From contig JAHLKH010000039.1 of assembly GCA_025526915.1 (NCBI GenBank), positions 109,877 to 173,876 on the forward strand: DNA of 64,000 bases, given 5' to 3'. This document shows positions 55,397-64,000 of this stretch, one piece after another. A program made the translations under genes and the position numbers. The notes beneath the pieces were generated by a model. It did no database searches. It was not told the origin of the DNA and worked only from the letters and a program-made list of their open reading frames with translations. Source of the stretch: Entophlyctis helioformis. Its lineage: Eukaryota > Chytridiomycota > Chytridiomycetes > Chytridiales > Chytriomycetaceae. Within the stretch, counting starts at the first letter, position 1, and every line of letters begins with the position of its first letter.

Positions 55397-56900
55397 ATGG
55401 CAGCCGACCAGCTTGTGGCCGACCAGGACGCGCTGCTCGACGAGGGCGTTGCGTCTCTGCAAGAAGAGCAGGCCGTGAGTCGGTTGAAGCAGCATGACTG
55501 GGTCTAGCCTGGCACACACTGCCCGTTGCTCACCGCTGCTGGTTCTGCACGATCCGACTGTCTCATGCAGGACTTTATGGAGGTACGCATGGTCGATGTG
55601 TACGGCTTGAGGCGTGGAAGCGCAGCGCCCCGTGTCTCACATGCCTGCTCCGCCCGTCTCGCCCAACTCGCCCGTCCAGGTGGATCGTTGCAGGACGTGG
55701 GCATCAACCAGGCCGACATTGGCAAGCTCAAGGCGCAGGGCATCACCACCATTCGTGTCCGTCGCCTCATCTGCTCGCCCCTGCTGCCTCACCGCTTGTC
55801 GCGTGTCTCACCCCATCCATGAACGCATGTGCATCGACTACAGGGCGTGCAAATGACCATCTCGCGCACGCTGCTCAAGATCAAGGGCTTCAGCGAGATC
55901 AAGGTCGAGAAGATCAAGGAGGCTGCCGCCAAGCTCATTGCCAATGGCTTCATGACGGCAACCGAGCTGTCGCAGCGTCGCAAGTGTGTGATCCGCATCT
56001 CGACGGGATCCAAGGAGTTTGACAAGCTGCTTGGCGGCGGCGTGCAGACCATGTCCATCACCGAGGCCTTTGGCGAGTTTCGAACCGGCAAGACGCAGCT
56101 TGCCCATACCCTGTACGTCTGGCTGCCCGCACCAGCATGCGCGTGCATGCGGCCACATCTCATGTCTCACGCGTCTGTCTCGCCTGGCTTTGATGCGCGT
56201 GTTGGCAGCTGCGTGACGGCCAGCTTCCGCTGCACATGGGCGGCGGCAACGGCAAGGCCGCCTTTATCGACACCGAGGGCACTTCCGCCCAGAGCGCATC
56301 GAAGCCATCGCCCGCCGCTTCAACCTCGATCCTGAAGCCACCGTGTCCAACATCATGTATGCCCGCGCTTACAACTCGGAGCACCAGTTTGATCTGCTCA
56401 ACGAGCTCGCCGTGCGTCTTTGCGACGACCGCCAGTTCCGTCTGGTGGTCATCGACTCGATCATGGCCTTGTTCCGCACCGACTTTTGCGGCCGCGGCGA
56501 GCTGGCTGATCGGCAGCAGAAGCTCGGACAGATGCTTGCAAAGCTCACGCGCATTTCCGAAGAGTTTAACGTGGCCATCTACCTCACCAACCAGGCACGT
56601 CTCGCGCACCATGGCTGTCTGGCTGTGTGTGTGTGTCGCGCGTGGTCCTTACACCTCTTGTCCCCGCCTCGCCTTGCTGGACAGATGTGCGCCGATCCAG
56701 GAGCGATGATGTCGTTTGGCACGGACCCCAAGAAGCCGATCGGCGGCCATGTGCTCGCCCATGCCTCTGCAACGCGTCTGTACCTCAAAAAGGGACGCGG
56801 CGAGACACGCATCTGCAAGATCTGGGACTCGCCCGACATGCCCGACTCGGAGGCCATGTACGAGATCACGACTGGCGGCATTGCCGATGCCAAGGAATGA
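55397..56900 (+). CDS. DMC1: Meiotic recombinase DMC1
   Basis: Six exons: 55397-55474, 55571-55582, 55694-55756, 55844-56112, 56209-56594, 56685-56900; 341 aa after restoring one C at 56219-56220 and one T at 56283-56284. N-terminal helix-hairpin-helix region ([41 protein letters not shown]), Walker [26 protein letters not shown] split by the second break, [13 protein letters not shown], Walker [78 protein letters not shown] and DPKKPIGGH indicate DMC1 rather than RAD51. It forms filaments on ssDNA for interhomologue strand exchange. Exon 2 is a 12-nt microexon; intron 5 uses a GC donor; the donor after exon 3 is GTCCGT. Confidence 0.92.
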
Positions 56901-57011
56901 GAGTGTCACTCTTTCTTCTGCTGCCTCTGCACACCCCCTTGAACGTCTGAATGAACAATGCAGGCATCTACCGTTCATCTCACTCTCGCTCAGTCTCGCT
57001 CAGTCCATGAT

Positions 57012-58407
57012 TTAATCCAAATGCCGCAGTTTGGAGTTGCGTCTACGCTGTGCACTGCTGTCGTGCATGCCAACAACCGCTAGGATCGTCAAGACGTACA
57101 CCAGCTTGGCCATGACCAGCGCTGCAGGGATGCTGAACGTGCTGAAGAACATGGCAGCCTTTTGCAGCGTGGTCTCGTCGTCGCCCTCGGACGACGAGGA
57201 TGCGGCATTGCGGCGGCCAGCAGACTCGACAGGAACAAGCAGTGTGTAGAGGATCTGAACAAACGTGAACGCCGTGTGTGCCAGCGTGATACGCGATGCA
57301 AGCGACGGCATTGTCTTTTGCCGAGCAAACACGAGCATCTGTCATGAAGGCGTGTCAGTCCATGCGATCAGCAGGAGCCGATTGGAGATGGGTGCCCGGC
57401 ATACCTGGTAGATGAGAACAGGCGACAGAAACGTCAAGATCGCCACGAGAATGTTCTCGGCTAGAAGCAGTCTGAGTTTGGTGTACTGAATGCCAGTCAG
57501 CACACGCACCGCTTGGCAGCACACGGTCAACCCAGACATGCTTACCTTGTCGCGTGTCGTCCACCTCCATATTCTGATCCACCGTGCACCAAACTCGCTC
57601 GCATATGCCCAGTCGATCGCGAGCACGATCATGGTCAGGATGACAAGGTACCGCGTGCGCCACGACCGAGACCGTGTCGAGTATCCATCGCCGCTTGCAA
57701 ACTGCTCAGCAGCCGTCGCGACATTTGACGCTACATTTGCAATCGTCATCTTGGTTTTGACTGTGCATGGTTGTGTGGCACGGCGTGAGCATGCGTGGCG
57801 GCATTCAAGAAGAGGACGCAAACCCTCTTACACATGGCCTTGTCGTAGTCTTGCGGGAGCAAGGTGGATATGTGCATGGACGGAATGGCTTGGACGCGGG
57901 CCGACAGATCAGCAAGGTTGGTGTGGCTCTGGAGAGCGCGGGGACTGGCGTATCGATGGGAGATTGACTGCATCGTTGGCTCTGTCACATCAGCGGCCAG
58001 TCGGTCAGTTGGTCAGAGTCGGTTGGTAAGCCAGCATCCAGACTCGGCAAACACACCAAACCGGATGAGGGCAAAGGGCCGCACGGCCGATCGCCATGAC
58101 GACGAAGCCGTCTCGTCAGCCGCAAGCGCTGCAGCCAGCTCGATAAGGAAGCTGAAAGCCAAGATGCGCGGGAGCTGGGAGTCTGTGATGCAGAGGAATA
58201 CGATGCCGCCGTCAACAAGGATGTGGATCGAGTGCTTGCCGGCTCGCAGGCTGGCCTCGGTAAGCAGCATCGCTGATCCAGCTGGTTGTGCCAACGAGGC
58301 GGCCAGATGGCGCAGGAGCGGCTTAACAAACGACTTTGTTTCGATGAGCGGGTCGTCTGCCTGTTGTTCCATGCACTTGCGGGTCAGCAGTGCGGACTGG
58401 GCTTTGG

Positions 58408-58480
<73 letters not shown>

Positions 58481-58565
58481 GGTGTCTGCATACCTGCTCG
58501 GTCTCGAACGAGGCGACCAGCGGAAGACCATCGGCCTCGCGTGCAACGGTCGTATGGAGAATCAT
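57012..58565 (-). CDS. SEC22-like longin protein with several membrane spans
   Basis: Six exons: 58565-58494, 58396-58057, 57981-57832, 57760-57546, 57485-57405, 57338-57012; 394 aa, no frame breaks. The N-terminal longin domain reads MILHTTVAREADGLPLVASF, then KHSIHILVDGGIVFLCITDS and LPRILAFSFLIELAAAL, the Sec22 pattern. There is no R-SNARE heptad motif. The C-terminal half instead holds about four hydrophobic segments (TRYLVILTMIVLAIDWAY; ILVAILTFLSPVLIY; TAFTFVQILYTLLVPV; FSIPAALVMAKLVYVLTIL). That layout, longin plus multi-span tail without SNARE motif, is the SEC22A/SEC22C type, ER-Golgi proteins of unclear function. Intron 1 contains a long GT/CA microsatellite just before its acceptor. 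Confidence 0.75.
58411..58479. repeat. GT/CA dinucleotide microsatellite
   Basis: About 34 uninterrupted GT units (CA on the transcribed strand) within intron 1 (58493-58397) of the SEC22-like gene, ending about 14 nt before the acceptor CAG. It makes up most of the 97-nt intron. Confidence 0.95.
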
Positions 58566-58682
58566 GGCTGTCCTGCCAGCGCATCATGCCATGGCCACAG
58601 AGTGAGCAGCCAGCATGCACCACCGGCGGACGCCGCACATCTACCACCTTCTGATAGCCGATGGGCAGAATCCCTGATGGGA

Positions 58683-58748
58683 GATGTGGCTGGATGGAAT
58701 GCGTATCACGTGACGGGACGGCAGGCCAATCAGCAGCGCACTCTCAAG
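58683..58748 (+). promoter_or_regulatory. E-box/CCAAT promoter module, copy 3
   Basis: Between divergent SEC22-like (start 58565) and YAR1-like (start 58829) genes. GATGTGGCTGGATGGAAT, CACGTG at 58707-58712, CCAAT at 58726-58730, CAGCAGCG and CTCTCAAG. Same order as 22244-22322 but with one E-box instead of two. A second CCAAT lies just downstream (58754-58758). Confidence 0.6.
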
Positions 58749-58828
58749 CCACCGATCCAGCCAATCAGAACGCGGGCCACAACTGAACGGAACCGCTCGC
58801 CTGGTTTCACCCAACAAATTTCTCAAAC

Positions 58829-59452
58829 ATGGCTGCACCGGTCGAGTTCGTTCAAGAGGCTTTGCTGTGTGCACGCTATGGCGAGCTGGACGAGCTCAAG
58901 CAGCTGATCGAGGCCCACAAGGACACCGTCTCGCTGCGTGAGGCCGCCCTCTGCCGCTCAGAGACCGGCGGCCACACGCCGCTGCACATGGCTGCCGCCA
59001 ACGGCCACGTCAGTGTGCTCGAGTACCTTGTCTCGGGTCTGACCACCGTCACGGCGCTGTCAACGTCCATCGAGCCCGTCTCTGCAGACGCCCAGAAGGC
59101 GGCCGTGAATGTGCAGAACGACGAGGGCTCGACGCCGCTGCACTGGGCATCGCTCAACGGCCATTTGGATGCCGTCAACCTGCTGCTTGCCCACGGCGCC
59201 CGTGCCACGCTGCGCAACAAGGCCGGCAAGTCTGCGGTCACTGTTGCGGCCCAGGCCGACAAGGCCGAGATTGTCGATGTGCTGCTCAAGTCGTACGACG
59301 AGGACGATGTCGACGAGGAGGATGGCGTCCAGGACAACGTCAACGTCAAGGTCGTTGCTGGTGGCGACGATGACGCCGACGAGGATGAGGATGAGCAGGA
59401 GGAGGTCGAGAACGATCCTGCAACCGCCGGCTCCAGTTCGGCTGAGCGATGA
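58829..59452 (+). CDS. YAR1: YAR1-like ankyrin protein
   Basis: A single-exon 207-aa protein. Two clear ankyrin repeats (GGHTPLHMAAANGHVSVLEYL at about 49-69 and GSTPLHWASLNGHLDAVNLL at about 97-116) and a third degenerate one (KAGKSAVTVAAQADKAEIVDVLL). It ends in KSYDEDDVDEEDG and a long acidic tail. Size, ALHWASLNG-type second repeat, the DVLLKSYD-DED junction and the acidic C-terminus match yeast Yar1, which chaperones ribosomal protein uS3 (Rps3) to the nucleus. Unlike the EGCT-type ankyrin genes it has canonical TPLH repeats and no F-box-like head. Assignment is by architecture and local similarity. Confidence 0.7.
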   Translation: MAAPVEFVQEALLCARYGELDELKQLIEAHKDTVSLREAALCRSETGGHTPLHMAAANGHVSVLEYLVSGLTTVTALSTSIEPVSADAQKAAVNVQNDEGSTPLHWASLNGHLDAVNLLLAHGARATLRNKAGKSAVTVAAQADKAEIVDVLLKSYDEDDVDEEDGVQDNVNVKVVAGGDDDADEDEDEQEEVENDPATAGSSSAER

Positions 59453-59523
59453 CCGTCTCGAGTACATTAAAAACGGCATTTTTCGCATATTTTTGCTCGT
59501 CTTTCGCTATCTTTTCGCTCGAA

Positions 59524-60239
59524 ATGCTTGCTGCGCTTGGCCAAAGGGTTGCTGCTGCCGCCGGCATTCTCGGTCCTGCCGGCTTGGCTGGTGCTGCAGG
59601 TGCTCGCGCTCGCACCGGCCGCTTTGCTGCTGCCATTACTGCCCATGCATCAGCGGCGCCGTCTCGGTTTGCCGCCATGCACACGGCATCGCACGCACGC
59701 ACATGCACACGATTCGCACCGTCGGCGCCAACACCAAGCACGTCGATCCGCCGTGCGTTCTTCCACGACGAGCAGCAGGCCGCTGCACACGACTCGGACG
59801 CCGTCAGCCAGGCTGTTCCGCCAGCGCTGCTCTACCTGGTTGCCGGATACTTTGCGCTTGTGAATGCCGGCGCCGTTGCGCTGTTCTACTACGACAAGCA
59901 CCAGGCCAACACCAAGGGCTGGCGTGTGAGCGAGAAGAACCTGCAGATGTCGGCCCTTGCGGGCGGATGGATCGGCGGCCTGTGGGCCATGCAGACGTAC
60001 CGCCACAAGACCGTCAAGAAGTCGTTCCAGCAGCCGTACTTTGTAAGTGTGTCTGGGCCACCAGGATCTGCATGCAACTTGCCAGCTGTGCACGGGATCT
60101 GACCATGGCGGCCGGCCAACGACAGATGTGCATGGGCGTGAATGTGGTTGCGTGCGCGGCGGCGGTGGCCGGATGGCGCTTCAGCCCGGGCCTGCGATCG
60201 GCCACCGTGCGCACTCTGCGCTCTGTCGGCCTTGCCTAA
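59524..60239 (+). CDS. DUF1294 small membrane protein, probably mitochondrial
   Basis: Two exons: 59524-60042 and 60126-60239; 210 aa. An Arg/Ala/Ser-rich N-terminus without acidic residues (first about 85 residues) resembles a mitochondrial presequence. A DUF1294-type core follows: YLVAGYFALVNAGAVALFYY (membrane helix), DKHQANTKGWRVSEKNLQ, ALAGGWIGGLWAMQTYRHKT (helix) and KSFQQPYF. A last segment, GVNVVACAAAVAGW, is a third hydrophobic helix in exon 2. In DUF1294 the DK-A and R-E-x-x-L and GG-x-G-x-x-x-x-MxxFRHKT motifs are conserved; all have counterparts here. Function unknown in the family. The 5' end is 71 bp from the YAR1-like stop. Confidence 0.78.
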
Positions 60240-60371
60240 GCCAAGCCGGCAGGCATCCCATGGCGTCCCATCGCATGGCATCCCATGGAATGGCATGGCA
60301 TGGAATGGCCAGCCCTTGCGAATGAACATCTCTCCGCATTCGTCAACATGAACCGAGGTGGCGGCGCAGGC
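60240..60371. other. Short spacer with GGAATGG/GGCAT imperfect repeats
   Basis: Between DUF1294 and UBC7. Positions 60256-60308 consist of imperfect tandem units built from ATGGC, ATCCC and GGAATGG. An in-frame upstream ATG for UBC7 lies at 60348. Confidence 0.5.
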
Positions 60372-61152
60372 ATGGCTTCGACGGCGCTCAAGCGTCTCAT
60401 GACGGAATACAGAGGTGCCTGCCACGCACGCAGACGTGCAGCCATGCAGACGTGCCGACATGTCACACACGGCTGCACACGGCGGCCCGGCCCATTACTG
60501 ACGCTTGTCCCTGCCGGCTACAGAGCTGACGGTCAATCCGCCAGACGGCATCACGGCCGGCCCGGCCGACGAGGCCAACTACTTTGTGTGGGAGGCGCTC
60601 ATCTCGGGCCCGGCCGACACCCCCTACGAGGGCGGCATCTTCACGGCAACCATCACCTTCCCAAAGGACTACCCGCTCAGCCCGCCTGTGATGAAGTTCA
60701 CCTGCCCCATGTACCACCCAAACAGTTGAGTCTGCGCCGCTCCGTGTCTCGCCGTGCGCGGGCATTCCGTCACGTTCCAACGCCGCCACTGACTCGGCAC
60801 ACATGCCCACGCATCGCACAGTCTATGCCGACGGCACAGTATGCATCTCGATTCTGCATGCACCGGGCGACGATCCCAACATGTACGAGCACGCCTCCGA
60901 GCGCTGGTCGCCTGTCCAGAGCGTCGAAAAGATCTTGTTATCCGTCGTGAGCATGCTGGCTGGTACGTTGTCCCAAACGCCACGGATGGTCTGAGCACAC
61001 TGTGTCTGGCCTGCCTACATAACACCTGCTCTGCAACAGAGCCCAATGACGAGAGTGGCGCAAACATTGATGCGTCCAAGGTCTGGAGAGACGATCGTGC
61101 ACGCTTTGACAAGATCGTGCGCGACACTGTCCGCCAGACGCTTGGCTTGTAG
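60372..61152 (+). CDS. UBC7: Ubiquitin-conjugating enzyme UBC7/UBE2G2
   Basis: Four exons: 60372-60414, 60524-60724, 60822-60962, 61040-61152; 165 aa from this start, exactly the usual length, no frame breaks. Motifs: [66 protein letters not shown] with the catalytic Cys followed by the acidic insertion loop [15 protein letters not shown] that marks the Ubc7/Cdc34 class, [19 protein letters not shown] and [11 protein letters not shown]. Ubc7 works at the ER with Hrd1/Doa10-type ligases in ER-associated degradation. A longer form starting at 60348 adds eight Gly/Ala-rich residues and is less likely. Confidence 0.95.
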
Positions 61153-61301
61153 GACTCTGCTCGCCGCTCCATCTGTTTCATTCCTATGTCAAGCCAGCAA
61201 TGCCGTCGCGCACGCTGGATGATCCAGCCTGCTTGTCTCCCTCTATCACCGCCGTCTTCTTGCATACAGCCAGTCAATACACGAACCGACCCTGTCTTGG
61301 C

Positions 61302-62620
61302 TCAAGAGCGCACATTGGCAACAGCTTGCTTCACAGCCTGCTTGCCAACCTCCTTGCCTGCCTCTTGTCCGATCTTGCTGTTGGCGACGTCTTGGACAGC
61401 CTGGTTGCGTGCCTGGTCGGCTGTGAAACCCTTGCCGCGCCAGAAGCCCTGGACAGCCTTGATCTGCCAGAGACCGTACATGACCTGGAAGATCAGGAAT
61501 GCCGACGAGATCATGCACAGGATGGCCGATCCAATGTTGGAGCCAAACTGTCCCAGCGTGTAAATGACGCCCCTGCAGTGATTGCGGTTGCAGTGTGAGC
61601 CTCGCCGTGCCAATGACACGACATGCCACGACATGCAGTGACGCCAGAGAGAGAAAGAATATGACGAGCCCACGACTTACGCGCCGCCCCAGCCAGCAAT
61701 GCCGACCGCCATAATACCCATCACGCCTAGATGGATAAAGTAGTTGATGAAGAAAAAGACAAAGTTGAGGCCGCGGTTCAACTTGACGCCGTCGTACAGC
61801 GGCTTGTACCAGAACGAAAACGACACGGGCGTGCCAATGACCAGCATGGCGATCGACACGCCGAATGTGCCGCCGGCAGCATCCGCCTTGGTGACCAGCA
61901 GAGAGAAGGCTGCGACAAAGTTGATGAAAAAGTGGCGACGGCGACTGTTAAGGCGCGTTGGTGTTTGTGAGTCGGGATCATTGGGTGACGATAAGAATGC
62001 GCCAACAAGAAGCTTACGCAGCCATGCGGCATAGACACGCTTGACGAGCCATTGGCCCTCCTGCGGAATGTCGTTGGCGATGTCGTGGTAAACCATCGGA
62101 CGGAACGGCGGCCAGTTGGGTGGATGGTAGTCCCCAACTTCCTTTTCGCGGCTGGCCAGCTGGCTCGTGATCACCGCAGACACAGAGCAGTGTCGCGTCA
62201 GTCCTACACCGTCACGCCTGTTGTCGGGCTGACAGACGACATAGAGTGTCTGGCCAGAACAAACGACACGCAGTTGGCCAGCAGTAGATGGTGCGTAAAA
62301 GACAGCCAGCAGACCTTGGCTTCGCGGACGCGCAGCATAGCCTCGCGGTTATCCAGCTCAATCTCGCGCGCCGACTTGGCCTCTGGCTGTTGGAATGCCG
62401 GCTGCGTCGCAGCAGATTTTTGGAACACGCTGCCTTGGTCGTTGGAGCTTGTCCCATAGGTGGGGCTGCTGTTGTATCTGTTGTGGTTGTTGTTGCTTGC
62501 GCTGCCGCCCCACGCGCTGCCGCCCCATGCGCTTCCGCTCTATGCTCTCGCATGTCTGTCAGCCGGCGGAATTCCTGCCCAGGAGGCATGGTGGCTTACG
62601 TCGCTGAATGGGTTGGACAT
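61302..62620 (-). CDS. SCAMP: Secretory carrier-associated membrane protein (SCAMP)
   Basis: Four exons: 62620-62600, 62539-62315, 62159-61681, 61572-61302; 331 aa. The N-terminus starts MSNPFSD, an endocytic NPF motif, followed by Ser/Asn/Gly/Gln-rich sequence and a helical segment (REIELDNREAMLRVREAK, ASREKEV). The core reads NWPPFRPMVYHDIANDIP, conserved in SCAMPs, then four membrane helices (HFFINFVAAFSLL; GVSIAMLVIGTPVSFSFWY with WYKPLYDG; FFFINYFIHLGVMGIMAVGIAG; IGSAILCMISSAFLIFQVMY). The C-terminal tail is Gln/Ala/Val-rich. SCAMPs recycle membrane between Golgi, endosomes and surface. A typical-looking 73-nt GT-AG segment at 62017-61945 is left in, because removing it breaks the frame while keeping it leaves the frame open. 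Confidence 0.88.
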
Positions 62621-62981
62621 GCTGGTGTTCTCGAGTTGGAGGGGTAAAAACAAAGTGGCCACCTTGGTGGAATCGCACCAGCGACCACGGAAAAGTGCGC
62701 CAATGACTGAAGATGCAGATCAGGTACCAAGCATGCCAAACTATTCATTCAGCAGGCAGGTCCAACAGAACAGCATCGTACAGCGTGTCTTGTGCGACGA
62801 ACGGCAAGCACCACAATCGTCGGCTTATATGTAGACTTGGGCATGACAGATGGCCGGCTCCAGCCAATGGCACCATCTCCAAGAGCCTTTGCAGTGTCGA
62901 TCGCACTTCCCGCAAGTCATTCACACACGTTTCATTCGGATCCAAAGGGGGTATGCCCAACCGTGCCAGCATCAGAGAGTT
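62621..62981. other. Spacer between SCAMP and ankyrin copy C
   Basis: SCAMP promoter side (62621 onward) and the 3' flank of ankyrin copy C. The segmental duplication shared with 36610-37760 begins at 62846, 136 bases beyond the ankyrin stop codon, so it includes 3' flanking sequence. No gene seen. Confidence 0.5.
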
Positions 62982-64000
62982 TCAGAGAGCAGCCATGGCC
63001 GTGATCGCTGTGGGATGGCTGCGCAGCCAGGCGACCACGTGCATGTGTCCATTCGCAACGGCAGCCAGCAGTGCACGCGGAGTGCATCCTTCCGTGCGGT
63101 TGGCATGCAGCCACTGCACAACATGCAGGTGTCCGTTTGCAGCAGCCAGATCCATCGCGTCAGTCGTGCAGCCTTCCGTGCGATTGGCGTGCAGCCACTG
63201 CACCACCTCGAGATGCCCTGTCCACGCTGCCCAGTCCATCGCCTTTGTCGTGCATCCTTCGGTGCGGTTGGCGTGCAGGAACTTGACGACGTCGAGATGC
63301 CCATACTGCGCAGCGCGGTCCATCGCGTCGGTCGTGCATCCTTCGGTGCGGTTCTCGTGCAGCCACTGCACCACAGCCAGACGGCCGCTCCATGCTGCGC
63401 CATTCATCGCAAGAACCGTTGCGCCTTCTGTCCGGTTGGCGTGAAGCCACTGGAGCACGTGCATACTGCCGCCGCCTGCCGCGTTGTCCATCGCCCATGT
63501 CGTGCATCCTTCTGTCCGATGCGTGTGGAGCCACTTGATCATGTCCAAGTGTCCGTTCCATGCCGTCTCGTTCAGCGCCGTGACCGTGCATCCTTCCGGC
63601 CGGTTGGCACTGAGCCACTGCACCATCTCCAAGTGTCCACTGCCTGCCGCATTGTCGATGGCCTTGGTCGTGCATGACTGGCTGCCCGCCCAGTGCAGCA
63701 TCTGGATCTGTGGCAGGTATCCGAACTTGGCGGCGAGATCCATCACATGGTCGTCGTTCCATGTGGTGTAGTGCTGCAGCTGCAGTCCGCAGTGATCGAC
63801 CAGGTGCTTGAGCAGCGTCAGGTGTCCGAAGCGCAGCGCGTGCCAGCCGAGCGAGATGGGGTGCGACATGTCGAGCAGATCAGTCCATGCACGGCGCATG
63901 GGAACCTGGCGCAGGTGGTAGACGAGATCCATCGGACGAGGAGCGTCGACGGCCTTGTACGTGTTGAGCTGGCGGTCGACCTTGGCGTACTCGGCCTCGT
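62846..64000. repeat. Direct segmental duplicate, copy 2 (runs off the window)
   Basis: Partner of 36610-37760, same orientation. It has four more single bases than copy 1 and only scattered substitutions. The left boundary at 62846 is sharp; the right boundary is outside the window. Confidence 0.9.
62982..64000 (-). CDS. F-box-like/ankyrin protein of the EGCT-repeat family, copy C, 5' end missing
   Basis: Continuous frame from the window edge to a stop at 62982-62984; about 340 codons are present and the N-terminus with the F-box-like part lies outside. About nine ankyrin-type repeats of 32-33 residues: [144 protein letters not shown], with the last repeat AAVANGHMHVV complete and an ending MAAL. 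Nearly identical at protein level to copy A and apparently the correct version of the shared 3' end. Confidence 0.85.
   Translation of the reverse strand, partial: EAEYAKVDRQLNTYKAVDAPRPMDLVYHLRQVPMRRAWTDLLDMSHPISLGWHALRFGHLTLLKHLVDHCGLQLQHYTTWNDDHVMDLAAKFGYLPQIQMLHWAGSQSCTTKAIDNAAGSGHLEMVQWLSANRPEGCTVTALNETAWNGHLDMIKWLHTHRTEGCTTWAMDNAAGGGSMHVLQWLHANRTEGATVLAMNGAAWSGRLAVVQWLHENRTEGCTTDAMDRAAQYGHLDVVKFLHANRTEGCTTKAMDWAAWTGHLEVVQWLHANRTEGCTTDAMDLAAANGHLHVVQWLHANRTEGCTPRALLAAVANGHMHVVAWLRSHPTAITAMAAL

Noticed and set aside
61945..62017. GT-AG intron inside the SCAMP gene
   Set aside because: Removing its 73 nt breaks the frame into the first membrane helix, while reading through stays open and keeps downstream phases; left as coding, with doubt.

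Overview
The window looks like nuclear DNA of a flagellated, early-diverging fungus, most likely a chytrid. Reasons: GC-rich, densely packed genes on both strands; many short introns (mostly 45-170 nt, GTAAGT/GTGCGT/GTATGT donors, CTAAC-like branch sites, CAG acceptors); typical fungal housekeeping genes beside a homologue of the ciliary protein ARMC9 and the meiotic recombinase DMC1. The lineage is inferred from gene content and layout, not from a database search. All exon coordinates were worked out by hand from reading frames, splice signals and family conservation.

Layout. 1-3.5 kb: an F-box-like gene running to the left edge and two tandem secreted, GPI-type paralogues. 3.9-8.0 kb: an 11-exon half-size ABCA transporter. 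8.1-16.1 kb (minus): Siz/PIAS SUMO ligase, MATE transporter, RING-H2 ubiquitin ligase. 16.1-20.5 kb (plus): a small zinc-ribbon protein overlapping ARMC9. 20.6-27.5 kb: NUR1-like nuclear-rim protein, clamp-loader subunit RFC2, a Clr2-like silencing-factor candidate, FIS1. 27.7-36.4 kb: AP-3 beta, PGAP1/BST1 and an LRR membrane protein. 36.6-41.1 kb: two ankyrin proteins of one family around a tRNA-Leu(AAG). 41.2-50.2 kb: RRM-glycine-rich protein, SAGA deubiquitinase USP22/UBP8, RabGGTase beta, a His/Gln-rich protein, WDR82/SWD2. 50.4-56.9 kb: XRN-type nuclease, PfkB sugar kinase, DMC1. 57.0-62.6 kb: multi-span SEC22-like longin protein, YAR1-like ankyrin protein, DUF1294 protein, UBC7/UBE2G2, SCAMP. 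62.8-64 kb: the 3' part of a third ankyrin gene, nearly identical to the one at 36.6 kb.

No operon-like pathway links these genes. Recurrent themes are membrane traffic (AP-3, SCAMP, SEC22-like, RabGGTase, PGAP1), ubiquitin/SUMO (Siz, RING-H2, UBC7, USP22, F-box) and chromatin/DNA (WDR82, USP22, RFC2, DMC1, NUR1, Clr2-like).

Two results cut across the window. First, about two dozen single-base frame breaks interrupt otherwise well-conserved genes, mostly in homopolymers and mostly as missing bases; the duplicated ankyrin locus provides an internal control, because the 36.6 kb copy lacks one base at four places relative to the 62.8 kb copy. These look like residual consensus errors, so the affected genes are called as intact genes with noted breaks. 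Second, several intergenic promoters share a dispersed sequence module with CACGTG and CCAAT cores, including a roughly 150 bp element in opposite orientation in two divergent promoters 7.7 kb apart. That promoter-repeat family is the best candidate for something undescribed here. I saw no CRISPR array, rRNA, prophage, insertion sequence or intact transposon.
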